Below are positions 26,449 to 39,000 of a stretch of DNA of 64,000 bases, piece by piece. Below the pieces are notes generated by a model that had not been told where the DNA came from, ran no database searches, and worked only from the letters and a program-made list of their open reading frames with translations. The DNA is from Ascidia mentula (Eukaryota > Chordata > Ascidiacea > Phlebobranchia > Ascidiidae). The position numbers and the translations under genes were made by a program. The DNA is taken from the NCBI GenBank assembly GCA_947561715.1, contig OX387197.1, forward strand, positions 19,452,266 to 19,516,265, written 5' to 3'. Each line of letters begins with the position of its first letter. Position 1 is the first letter of the stretch.

Positions 26449-26482
26449 ACCGGGGCCCTCTGCCACCCACGAAGGCCCCGGT
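26449..26482. repeat. GC-rich perfect inverted repeat
   Basis: ACCGGGGCC and its exact reverse complement GGCCCCGGT are separated by 16 bases, giving a 9-bp all-GC-rich stem apart from the terminal pair. No function is apparent. Confidence 0.6.
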
Positions 26483-28799
26483 TACTGTGCGATGCAAGTT
26501 AACTGCATCCTAAACGGGAGCCGCTTTCCGAGTGTCTGGCAACGCTTTGAGCTGGGGATCTCTCGACTGATTAGCTGACCCCGTTTCAAGTTTCTGTGTG
26601 CTTGCAACACTGTGGGGTGGCAGGGGTGATGTGGCGTCATCACTAATGTGTTCGATAGGAATCAGCGGCGTCGAACGAGGCGCGAGACTTGACCTTGCCG
26701 CAGCGGTAAAAAATGACAAGTGGCTGAATGCGTGTTTCCGCCTCGTTAGCGCTGACCGCTCCAGTGTCACGTTTTATTCACAAACTCCTCCAAATCCACT
26801 GATTTCGGTTATATTTCACAGAGAATAGTGATGGAAAATTTAAAACGAAGAGGACAAAGTTTTTCCCAGCTCCCTTTACAAAATACTTCCCCGTTGTCAT
26901 GAACACAAAACCGCCGAATCTCAAAATGTGTTTGGATTTATTTTTTTTCCCACTGAGGATTGACTTTCTAAGTTTGAGTGGATTTACCAAAGAAATAAAA
27001 AACATGATAAAACATAGTAATTTGTAGGCAACATTTTATATTTTTTTAGCAGAAAATGCATCAAAGTATGATAAAGAAAATTCCTTCCAACAAAAGAAGT
27101 TTCAAAGTTTGTTGCAAACATTAAAATGCAGCAAAAGACCAACGTTATCAACGTGAATCGATCAGAATGGATCGCTGCACTTACAGTAATAGCTTTCCGT
27201 TTCCGGGTAACCCACCACGTCCGTTTCGGCAACTAATTAATAGGCGGCGAAAGTATACCTAACAAGCCAATTGAACGCCGCAATCAGCCGCCTCTCATTC
27301 ACACGGTGATTGTTTTTCGCCACCAACAGCATCAGTTGTTGCGCAGAACTGTCCGCGGGTCAAGGCGCGATCTCACGCGCGGATACTCCGGGTAATTGCT
27401 CCATACCATTACCTTGCCCGTACTTCAGAATTCCATCTTAGCTTCGACGAGGCAACGCTGATGCTGAAGAGAGCGACGGAGATTGATGACGAAAATCGCC
27501 GATTCGAGCGTCTTAATCGGATCGCCGATTTATTTGCGATGACGATTTGCGTGGAATTCGTGCCCGCTGCGACGCGCAATTAAGTTCTCGAATACCTGTA
27601 CTCGATACTTCGCGCGGGCAGAGAGCATTCCGGTCCAACAGCTACGCGAGCGCAATGTCACGTAACGCGACACCATAAAAGCAAGCATCGGCGGCCACGG
27701 GACCACCCAGCGGATCCTGCGATTCCATCGCTTTAATACGTGTTGCCGTTCTGGTGGGTTCGAAGCAGGGAGTCATCCGCTTGCTCGCCTCAACGAAATC
27801 TCTTGAAACCCGACACCCGGTATTTTTCAGCACATCGAGCAACTTATTTCGCAAAAAAATACCTAAACTGTGCCGACTTCCAAGCAAAGGACGTCGAGCG
27901 TGACGTCACTTATTGTCGAAGCAACCCATTTTGGGGGAAATTCATTGGGCATTTGCAGACCAATTGCACGGTTTACAATGCCACTCATGCAGCTGCGTAA
28001 CCAGATGGCCTGACTCGCACAGCGCCAAGTTCACAGCCTGATCTTAGTTACAGACGCGCCATTAGCCCCAGCCATTACCCCAACCCATCTGCGATGTTCT
28101 CCAACTTGCGAGGACCCACAGATGGCCGCACTCGTAACCCGCCACCCACTCACCTGATAATTGGAATTTAATCTCAAGTCTATTGACGGCAAACGCCCTT
28201 TTAAATGCCATGTTTGTCCCCCAAGGTAGGAACCTAATTTTATGGTTCCCATTGCTTGCTGGGTGTTGTTGTGGAAACGGTTTGTTGCAAATTTACCGCA
28301 GATTGCCCTTAAGTTATATTTATCTTTTCGCCGTTTTATTTTTTATAGGAATTAAGGGAAATAATCATCCACGCAATCACATATGATAATCAGTAGCATG
28401 TTATTTTTTTAAATTCCTCATAACGGCCGTGAGCACCGGCACATTTGAAAATGAATAACACAATACAGGTCACTATGTGTGAGGTCATTTACTGCTCTGT
28501 AGCTCCACTTTGCGTTTAAAATCCTCTTATATTAGATACTGCATTATATTATTCCACTGATCAATTTTTCCGAAGTGGACCAATTAAAATAAACGTTTAA
28601 AATTATGTTACAATGAAATACAGAAAACTAACAAAGAATGGAAAGTAGTTTTATTGCTTTGTACAAAACAATTTCAACTATATTACTTAAAATCAAAGGC
28701 GATCTCTAAAATAGTTATAATTCTGTTTCTCACATCAAAAAGTGAAAAAGTAAAGTTCATGTAATTTTATTATTTTAAACAGTTGTGTCAAAAACAAAT

Positions 28800-29150
28800 T
28801 TACCCAAGCAAAAGATTCGTTTTCGCGCAACTCTGCACAAGGTCACGGCTTATGCAATTTCCGCTAGATGTGAGCAATGAGCAAGTTTGCCTGATTTCGA
28901 ATAAATTTGTGCAAGGTTGTTGTTTTTTTTCCTTGGTTTCTAAATATTTTCGCAATTTTGCAAAATGTTCATAGTTGAGCAAAACAACACATTGTGTCAT
29001 GTCTAAGTTGATTTCTGAAGACATTACGTCAAAGAAAATATTCTTCATCAAAATAGCAGTTTCCCAACGTTCATCCAATGGCGGAGCTTTTGGTTGCTGT
29101 TTTGACGTGTTTTCATCTGATGTTTTAAGCCGCCTAAAAACGTTCTTCAA
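28800..29150 (-). CDS. Possible small gene or exon, unrecognised
   Basis: Open for about 116 codons on the minus strand; the first codon of the open stretch is TTG and the first ATG lies about 35 codons in. Composition is protein-like, polar and Lys/Glu-rich, including LLNYEHFAKLRKYLETKEKK. The TAA stop is followed 29 bases later by AATAAA (28766-28771, minus). The DNA is CpG-poor, unlike much of its surroundings. An AG (TTTTGAAG) just upstream could be an acceptor, but I found no partner exon. It could be a terminal exon, a retrocopy or chance. No function can be given. Confidence 0.2.
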   Translation of the reverse strand: MKNVFRRLKTSDENTSKQQPKAPPLDERWETAILMKNIFFDVMSSEINLDMTQCVVLLNYEHFAKLRKYLETKEKKQQPCTNLFEIRQTCSLLTSSGNCISRDLVQSCAKTNLLLG

Positions 29151-29348
29151 AATGTATGTATGCCTTAATGGTCGACACGAAATTTTTGACCTATCTTAAA
29201 TCTGTTTGTAAACAAATGCCGATGGTCCATGACCTCGAAACGCATTTAAACCTTTGGGCTCGCAGATGCAAAAACAACTATTTCTGTACCAAACAGCACG
29301 AGGCAAATAAATCAGAGTTAAGCTCAAGCACAGGCCAAGGGCGATCCA

Positions 29349-29380
29349 ATTTCACAGAAAGCAGATTTCACAGAAAGCAG
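29349..29380 (+). repeat. Perfect 16-bp tandem duplication
   Basis: ATTTCACAGAAAGCAG occurs twice head to tail. Simple local duplication. Confidence 0.8.
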
Positions 29381-30281
29381 CTAGCGGGTGCAATTTTATG
29401 GCATCGCTCTATCATTAATTTGATTCTTATCTGGACGTGGAACCTCTCGCTATGCCAGGGTCAAGTTGCGAATGAAGGGCTAATTTGCGTCGGTTAATAA
29501 AGTTAGGCGCAAACAAAACATTTCCGTGAAATGAAGATAATAATATCTGGCGCATGTTAATGGTTTGTCGAAGCTGTTTTCCGTGAGTAATCTCGCAGAA
29601 AAAATATACAAATAGATTCAGTTTCAAGCTCATGAGATCACTTTACCTGTTTAATGTCCATGGCTGGACTTGAGTTTTAGTACAGGGAGGTGCATGTACC
29701 AAACGTTATATGATTCGCATTCGTTGCCTTCTATGTTGGTTGTCACAGTGTTTTCGTCATTGCCAGACGAGTTTGGTTGATGTTTCCTGGAAAAGACATT
29801 CGACAGAGTCGGCGCCCCCGCACGCTTCTCCCGTGTATTACGTTACACCGCCGGTTAAACCGAGTAGATTTGTTTCACTCCCCCCGCACAATACCTGCGC
29901 GTCATACACTTTTAGCCGTTTCAAAAAGGAAGCGAAATAAAGCAATCACAACATTTGATGACGTGGGGCTGACGAATGTGACGTATCCGTATAAGGTCTC
30001 GTTGGCGGCTGAGATACAACAGAACCGCCGTCTTGCTGTTTGTGTTGGACATGCTTCGAATGCGTCGCTTGGTCTTGCGTCGGACGCGGGTAACCTTTTC
30101 GCATGCCGGGAGATCGCTTGGTGGATAAGAACATCTCTGTGCGTGCGTAATGCCTCGCTAAGTATCTTAATTGATCTCGTTTTAAACAGCTTGTCATTGG
30201 CGTAATTCCCGCGCTTGTAGCTGGTAAACCGTTGCCAAATAACTCGACTTGGTAATTGCCCGTGCAATAAGTCGAGGTACG

Positions 30282-30329
30282 GACTATATCGCCAAAAGCG
30301 CTTTTATTAGACTACATCACCAAAAGCGC
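30282..30329 (+). repeat. Two imperfect 20-bp direct copies, 28-bp period
   Basis: GACTATATCGCCAAAAGCGC and GACTACATCACCAAAAGCGC (18 of 20 identical) start 28 bases apart. Could be a duplicated protein-binding site or chance local duplication. Confidence 0.55.
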
Positions 30330-33010
30330 CAAAGATGCCACTGACGAAGTATTTTTTACGGCTTTCTACATAATTTTATTATGTATGACTTGGTGGGATA
30401 AATGACCTTGATATTCGCTCGCAAATCCATGCAAAGCAAAAAGCAGACGAGCGACACGATTTGTACTTTAAATGCCGTTTGGTTTATTTCTGAGTAAACA
30501 AAGTCTACCATCTGGTCAATGTCGCTGGAGAATCGTGAAGTCTGATATGTCTGAAGTTTGTATTTAAATAAATTTTGTTTACGAACGTCAACACCCCTGC
30601 AGGTTCGCGTCTGTCATCGGTTGGAAACACACAGCTTAGTGTTTCTGCATAGTGTCGATGCAGCAGGTGTACTGCTTCACTTGCTTGACAGTAAGCCGAC
30701 AGACTGTTGTGTCAATGTCGATAATTAAGTGCAGCAACAAGGGAAGGGGGACGCTTTTGCACCTAAGCGGTGTCGACTTACGGACATTTCTGTTGAGAAG
30801 TTTGACAGGAACGGTTACACGCGAAACTTGTAAGAGGACGAACAATGGCTCCTTGAAAAAGTAAGTCGAAAAAATCCGAAATATCAGTGAGAATTAATCT
30901 TCGTCGATTTCTATGTGTTACGTCAGCAGGGATTTTGTCCATTAAAGTCGGTGCGTGGGAGCGAATCTTATCCTCGCGTGAACTCTCGGGGGTCCCACTC
31001 CACACGAGCCGGGCGCCCAGTTCAACAAAAGCGAATGCGCACTGAGCTGGAGGCTATCGAGTGAAGTTTCAAGTGTAGTTCGGCTCCTGTGGCCCGATAA
31101 AATTGCGCGGATTCCTAATTCCAATCTTAAGCTTTAATACCACCACGACCCAAACCTATTTTCTCTTCCCGGAATTTCGAAGAGGACGGCATTCTCGTTA
31201 GCGACGGGGGGCAAGAAGGCGCGTGCTTGGTTTCCTACCAGACGCCGCAACATAACGTGCGGCAATGCTACACCGTACAGGGCATTGAATGATGAAAACC
31301 ACGTTCAGATAGAGCGGGGATTAAATACCGTCCATGTTGTGACTGGGCCACGTGGCTTGAGACCGAATCACGCCCAAAACAATGGGAGGTCCAGAGTTTT
31401 ACCGACCTTACGACAGTACATTTTGACGATATGTGCTTGGTTTCATTACCTGAAGCATCGAATCAACTTGGCTTCGTAGGTGGGCGAGAAAGTCGTTTGA
31501 AATGCCGGTGCCTTTGATCCGGAGGCGTAAAGCCACTTGATGAAATGTCGCGGGTTTTCAGACCAATTTTTGGGAACCGATTCAGCGCCGGTAATACTGA
31601 CTGTCGGTGTGTATATTTCTCAAGTACCTGCATCGACCAGTGGCGTCAGTGCCTTCTACATTAAAGAGCAATTAGGAGCAAAAAATATTTGTGGCGATGG
31701 TGGGGCGCCGATCAGTATGTTACTGAGTAAAAAAACTTTACTGTAACATCAGGTTTATCGCAGGCTTAACAAGTTGATTATGTAATTGTTTTTTAGTCTC
31801 CAAATGTTGAAGATGTTTTATATATATTATATTATATGATATTGCCGGCAATTTCTTTTATAAATTAAAAAAATTTAAAATACATGGGTGAGTGATAAAA
31901 CCACTTCCTACTTATCGAAACGTTTCGGATACAAATTTCCTCCAAGAAACGTAGTTTTAAACCGCAGGGGAAATTATTTTGATTTTTTTTAATTTATCTA
32001 GGTTGACACCGACAGCAGACGTATATACTTATTGTTTGGTACAGTTAAAGCCTGTTAACTATGAATGAAGCGCTTCGAGCGACAAACGTTATCCCCATAA
32101 TTTACCTTCAAACATTTTACGTCACAAGAGCAAAGCGGTGCTTGAGCGAACCGCCAGCGTTCAAAGAACAATAGCTGAGTTCGCGCTTCGGCCAATCGCG
32201 ACTCGCAAAGGTCCTGCACAGCTTTTCAATTGCCGCCTTACGAACGAAAAAGGCGCGCGTTTAGAAGGCCAGACAAAATCTGTGCCGAGGCTGGGATGAG
32301 AGTGGTTGGGAGTCCGGTGGTTCGGCAGTGATGTCAGCTGATCGTTGTGACTGAATAAATAACAGGGAAGTGAGAATAAAAGTGGTACAGGACGTGGATC
32401 GGGGCGCTGCCGCGTTAGAACATTCTGCAGAACAAGTGTGCTAAGGAACGTTTTGTCTTAAAGTTAACAGACCTGCGATTAATCGATAGCAACGCATTTT
32501 ACCTGATCGACTGCTCTGCGATCAATACGGCCTCTGGGGCCAAATTCGCATCTTGTGTCACGGTGTCAGTGTGGCAGATATTTTAGACTTACAATCGATT
32601 TAAATATTCAGCATATAGGAGAGTTTAGTCATTCACTTCAAGACGTGAGTGCGCAGTTAGTGCGGGAATTGTTAGGTTGGGCACTTGAGCTCACGATTAG
32701 CAAACCAGCGTTCGTTTCAATTGCATGGCGTGTCAAACAGGGCGTGTTACAAGGTCGCTATTAACTGCCTTTCGGGCTAATTTTCTTCTTCGGTGCAGCC
32801 GTCGAGGGCATCAATTATGTAAAAAACGGGCAGGCAATAAGCACATTTCATTCGGCGTTCAATTATGCATGAGGTGTAAGCGCCAAGGCACACGAAAAAG
32901 TATTATAAGTGGAAGGAGCTTGCACGAAGACTATTTGTTATTCCCATGCCTGTTGTTGAGCAGGAAACGAAGTAGGTGCAATAATATTTACTGCCACGCT
33001 CTGCTGCAAA

Positions 33011-36000
33011 ATGCCTGCAGCGAAATACCGAGAGTTCGCGCTGGCTGCCAACGGACAACATCAGCACGGCAACTGCGAAAAGGCGAACATCTACGTCAAG
33101 GAAGGTTATCGCTACTACAGCGCTAACAATGGGACAGCTGGGTGCGATCAGGTCTTCTTCGCTTCGGACGAGTATCGCCACACGCAAAACGCCCCTTACC
33201 AGAGTAAGAAGATCCGCTACGACGTCAGTCATGATTACGTCAACGTGGGTCCCTTCGGTGCAAATCTGTCGGCGCCCGCGGGTCGTCCTGGCCAGTTCAA
33301 AGACGGCGGTGAGCTTTATTATCCAGCCAAGACCGAGTTGCGCGAAAACGTTAACGACGGCGGCAATTTCTATTTGGCCCTTGATGGACAGCCGGGTTGG
33401 CGCGACTCGCCGCCCGCTTACAACAACGGGACAAAGGCCGACGGCTATAGCAGGATGGACACGTACGAAAACTACCCGTTTTGCACTACTTTCAGCGGTG
33501 CTCGAACGTCGCAAAACTACACCAACACACGGGATTGTGTTCCTCTTGCACAGTTTGGCCCTGATTTCGTTCCGGTCAATACTAAGCCGGAGTCTTACCC
33601 TTACATGTGTCATAACGAAAAAGGGCGTACCAGCTCGGAGCACATTTGCACTGAACAGCTCAAGTTATCCGTTTCCAGTCTCAATGAACTTGAATACGCT
33701 ATTGAGCATTGCAAAGAGGTTGAAGCACGAGCACTTGACACTCAGCAGCCCGATTGCCACAGCAGCACACAAAACCTGGGGGAAACGACTACTAGCAACG
33801 CCTTCTATTCACTGAAACCGTGGTCACCGCAAGGCGACAGCACGTTTCTGGCCGACGCAGACAATCAGCATTTGAACCCAGAGATAAAAAACCTCCAACA
33901 CCAATCCGAAATACACTCCAACGGGCAAAACGCCGTGAAGGATATTCCTAAAAATGAGCAACGTTCAGCAAACAAAGTTAAAGTCGTTACAGCAATCAAC
34001 GGCCAAATTCGGAGGCTGCGGGAGGAAATGGTGAGCTAATGGTTGGTTTTTTAACCTTGTTTTATTGAAAGTTGGTCGGGTTCACGCGCAGCTGGTCGGT
34101 GTTGCCAAAATCCTCCCGTAAATATAATTGTGCATTGACTCAGAAGGCAAACAGTTGTTGGCCACCCTGGCTCTATCGCCTTCCATTAGGCGGCCGCAAA
34201 AGGTGGATTTAAGGCGGGCAAACACTCTCTAGTCTAATTGTACGCAGTAAATAGAAAACTGATACCAGCACGCGGCGATAATAGAGGAAGCCAAATGTTG
34301 GCGACCCATTACACTACGCTTCAAATGGCCGATTGCCCTGGCTGACACAGGTCACAACTGATGGTCTTTGATTCGTGTTCGTAATACCATCATATAAAGA
34401 TTGAATTTACAGCCATTAAAACCATAACCACGTTCTACCAGCACAATAACACTGTCTGCTTCCATTAAACAGACATTCACTCAAAAGGAGTCAACAGTAT
34501 ACGACGCATTTTAAAACTGGTCATAAATAACCGTATGAAAATGAACGTGGACATTTTATGTATTTTACTGAAAGAGTCTCCACACAGCGGAACACCACAT
34601 AAGGGGCACTGAAATAACAATGTCTGAAACAGCCTCCAGACTGCCAGTAACCCAATCAATTGGCCTCCCGACTGCGGCACCTCAAGTTCAAAGCCGTCCT
34701 TGAGTCTTGACCCCGAATGTTGTCGGTTTATTGCTTTCTGCTCGAACTATTGTAAAATATGCATGACGTTAGCCCGAGCACGACGACCCTGTGTTCAAAA
34801 CAAACCCAGTCGACCTTGAATTATGATAAATACTCCCTAAATGGTACAAAGCATTATGTCAAAAAGTTATTTTGCATGAAAAATGTGTATGTGTTGTGGT
34901 AAATGTTTTGAAGGGCAGAGATATGGCATTTAACGCGCAGTAACTGGTGCCAATCACGCCAATCGGGTATCTGGTGCCCGAAAACATTTGCAACAATCAC
35001 GCATTGATTATATCTCAAGATATTTAGCAATACCACTTATGTTTGGCCGCAAACTGGTCTTTTTACTAAAATTCATCTTAATGACCCACCCCCAGAAAAC
35101 ATGCAGCACCGTTCAACAAAATCAATTGATTGTGACGTCAAGTTTGCATTTGAAAAAACAACGAAAGTGCTTTCACCCATCAGATGCGTGTTTATGTGAG
35201 TCAATTGGCGCTCGGTGATTCACCCAATTTAGCGACGCCCGGCGTCCGTCACAAAGACACCAAACAAACACGAGGTCTGATGCGACACTTTGTAGCGAAA
35301 AGGCCGCTGCCCACGCGATCCTCTTGTCACGAAATCAGGTGACGAGGTGTTACCGTTCCCATCGTTCAGGCACACGATACCAAGTCGTGCAAAGGCGATG
35401 ATGACACCCCTCGGCGTTTTTCACATGTCAGGAATGCACTGTTTCCTGTCGGTCATACGGTGCGGTCCCCAACAGCAAAGGGCCACCGACGTCCAAGCCC
35501 CAGTTTTCCGCGCCGCGGGAACGTTCAAAAAATGTCAGGGGCCTAAGTGTCAGAATATGATTTTTCGTCTCGAGTCGTGGAAGTGAACAACAAAGCCCTC
35601 AAGAGGCTTCGATGCGGCCGTCAAGAGTCCAGTGGCCCGCGACGGCGTTACTCGTCTCGCCGGGGAACCCATCCGACCCGTTTCCTGCCGCTCTCTTGTT
35701 GGTTTTTGCCTTGGTTCGCTGAGTCGTGTTGTGGGAGCCTTGCGCTCGTTTCCGGAACGTTCACATTACCTGGTGGATTGTTATCTACTCATCTATGTGT
35801 TTGCGTCCCTTACCGGGCGTGTTGGCTGATGCGAATTCCAACAGTAACAAACTGTCTGTTTCGTATTAAAAATAATGGACTCACGAATATGCGCGTTCAC
35901 TTTAATGTCATGCGATTGGACCTATACCTGTAACCGCTACTTCAATATTTAAATTATCGGGTAATTATATCCGTCGGCATTTTTCGCCCCTTTATGGCAA

Positions 36001-39000
36001 CCGCGCAATTTATTCTAATTACAGGCATTTGTACCTCTCAAATTATCCGATTTGGTTGCATACACTGGGAAATTTAATTGAACTTTTATCATTTAACTCG
36101 TTCGCTTTAATTTCACGCTAGATCAAAACCGCGTGAAGAACAGACAAAAATGCTTTTGCTGGGTGTGACAGAACTTCCTCGGCATGTGGTTGTTCATCCA
36201 TTTGCAAACGTGGCTATCGTCGTGTTTGGTTCTGTGGCTGCGACCTCAAATTTCGTAGACAATCTCGTTTCAACAGAAGTGCCGTTGTCAAACAATGGAA
36301 TGCGTTTGAGAAACACGCAATCCACGTTTTTTTACCAACTGTGTTCGCAGGAATTCGGAAATGACAAACATATTTGTTTCCCACAGTTCCATAATGAGAA
36401 ATTTGGTGTTGGCGTACATAAACCGTGTAATGATTCGATGCCTCTCCTGTAATTGGACGTTTGCTTCCGGAACCGATGAGATTCAGGGCGAGGCAGCTGT
36501 ACCTCTACGCAAATACTACTTGTCGATCTTGACAGGTGAAATTGATATTCGCATGCCACATTCAAATTCCGGAATTACGAGGAAAGTATCTTAAATATTG
36601 TTTTGTCGGGAAGTCAATCCTCTGCATCCAAACTATTTCGGCGGTCTCGCGAATTGACGCTGGGATGACGATCGTCTGGCATCGTGCGCACGTTATTATG
36701 TTTGTTTATGTCTATATGCTGCCGAACCTCGTTAGGGCTCGGCTCCAGATGAAAGGTGACCGAAAGAAGCGAATTACTTCGGCTTGTCAGTGACTTTGAC
36801 TTTCGCCTCAAGTGCTTGCAACTTAACCATAACCGTGTTGGTATTTGGGCTTAAACATTGAAGAGCGTCAAAGGTTCCTAAAATACCCCAAATGTCACCT
36901 AACAGTGATTCACCTCTTCTGTATGTGAAAAATGATCTTGAGTATATATTTCCGAACGTATGTTCGTTTCTGTGGTTGGAAATCAATGACCGAATTGGGA
37001 GTTTGCGGACTTTAATAGGCGGCTTTGTGTGTCGGTAAAGTTCCAAGTTCACCCAGTGGGCGACCAAACAATGCAAGGGCAAGTTTCCCATGCTGTAACA
37101 TGATACAGGGACCCCCATTGGGCGTCCCGATCACAGTATAGGTTACAGCTCTGTTGGACTAGACAAGGGGACTCGCATGACAAAACCACACGGCTTGAGT
37201 GTGTTGTTAATAGTTAGCACCTTGGTTTGCTTGGGCCAACAATGATTTTCACAAAATCGCTTTTCGTCAGGCTTTTTTGAAACAATGTAGGCGTGAAGTG
37301 TACATGATGCATATTTTTCTCAGTGGTTTTGTGGTGAGTTTCTCCACTACTTGTGTTCTTTGAAGTGGTTGGCGTTAATTGCTGTTCGGAAGCTGTAAGA
37401 GCGCATGCCCATGACCGTTAATCGTTCTTCGCCTGTCGCAGGTATTTTGTAGCAAACGCGTGAAACCTGCCATTACGTCGTCCTCAACACGTCAGAAGCC
37501 GCTTATAAACACTCTTGACCCGCAAGACCTTAGGCATCTTTCTCAATCTCTCTTCACTCTTTAGCTGATCCGGTGAAATGACTGCGCTGATGGCCGTCCG
37601 CGTTCGCCAAATAGCATCATCCGTTAAAATTGCTCAATGTTTTTACAATTACACCTCGCATGCGCTCGTTTATGGCGTCGGACCGATCTCCTGTAATTGC
37701 AGGCCTGGGAGGAGCAAACCGCTGAGCGATGGTAAGTGCAGGCTGCGGGTGCGTGACAAGGTTTTCCGTGGAGTTTTTACAATAGCCGGTCATTGTTCGG
37801 ATCATTGACGTTGCCGAGGAAATGTAAAAACTCCCATAACGCGCACACATCACACGATCAAACGCTGTGCTTTGGCAAAGTGGCCAGAAATCACAGACGC
37901 ATTTTGATTCCCGAAATCAAAACAAGGCTTCTCTCGCAATGGGCTGTGTTGTGCTTGGCGCTGTTGAAAAGCGATCCGCATTCCGTTGGATGAAATATCG
38001 CCCTCTCGCAAAAGTGCTAGCCTGGGCCTCCGACGTTAGCTTCCTGACCCAAACAAAACCGTTTCGTCATGATCCCTTTTTAAAGCACCGCTCGAGCGAG
38101 AAAATACATAGGGTTTACTGTGGGGCGGTTTCCTGAGAAAATCGACTCGAAAGGATATTGCGTTCTCACAAGCATTGCGCAGTTACCACACACAGTTCTG
38201 CAAACGCAAAAGCGCAAAAATATGCCAGCAGCTTAATTAATTTGTGTCTTCTTCTTTAAAGAATATGTTTGATTGCAACGAAATGCTGCTTATAAAGTAT
38301 CCGGTTTGCATTAACTGTTATTTTTCTCAAGTGGAGCAAAGTTTGGGAAGTAGTTTTGGTTTGTTATATTGGGTTTCACGGGCTTCGGACAGTTTCACTA
38401 TACATTCTTTCCTCCAGTTTACACTTGTCGCAAACTCCTTCCATCCAATGATGTACGCTTGTCTTGTAATCGCCAGACGGATTTTGCTTTGGAAGAAAAT
38501 CACCGCGGCTATTTACTTGTCAGTGTGATCAAATAGCCTGAAACATATTCTCAAGTATTGTTACAGTTCGTTCCAATGATCCTTAGCTTCGTGGCTTCAG
38601 GTGTGCCGTTCGCCACGAGGTACCCACTTCACATAATTTATGGATGATGTTATTGTGATCGTGAGCAGTTTTAGTGCTGAGTACTGTGTTCTTCACACTT
38701 GCTCATGCCGCTGATGTCATACCTTACTCATTAAGACTCCTTTTATTAAGATTTATTTCCAAGTAAAATCGATTTAATTGGCGTAAAAACAAGTTCGGGT
38801 ATTTTTTAAACATAAACCCGACTGGCAGTTTTTTTTCGCACCGGCGACCTGTGTTGGTAAGAAAAAGGCTCGTAACTCGAAACCAGTGGTTCATCCAGAG
38901 TGAAGTTACGTATTGGTGTACTCGACAAATGTTTTGTTTTCCCGTGCGACTTGAGGTCAGCATCACTCAAAACTCTCGGGAGCTGCGAAAACCGCCAAGG

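Larger units (their letters stand above)
23060..33010. other. 10-kb spacer upstream of Barx and of the 33-kb gene
   Basis: This large region lies between two divergent genes (Barx on minus, the docking-type gene on plus) and has no well-supported gene. CpG-rich blocks (for example 24.0-25.2, 26.2-26.5 and 27.3-27.8 kb) alternate with AT-rich ones. The only open frame that reads somewhat like protein and has a nearby poly(A) hexamer is at 28800-29150 minus. Small local repeats are at 29349-29380 and 30282-30329, and a GC hairpin is at 26449-26482. For a developmental homeobox gene this is where distal enhancers would be expected, which is inference from gene type and spacing. Confidence 0.5.

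Noticed and set aside
26449-26482. GC hairpin as a transcription terminator or structured RNA
   Set aside because: Factor-independent terminators are not expected here, and no flanking gene or U tract supports it; kept only as an inverted repeat.
32903-33815. Overlapping 246-codon minus and 228-codon plus frames over exon 1 of the docking-type gene
   Set aside because: Arg/Thr- and Val-rich shadow frames caused by codon bias. The 33011 frame has a good start context, a matching donor and continuation in later exons.
36774-37118. 114-codon minus-strand frame inside the 6.2-kb intron
   Set aside because: No recognisable motif, no poly(A) signal nearby and no consistent splice links.
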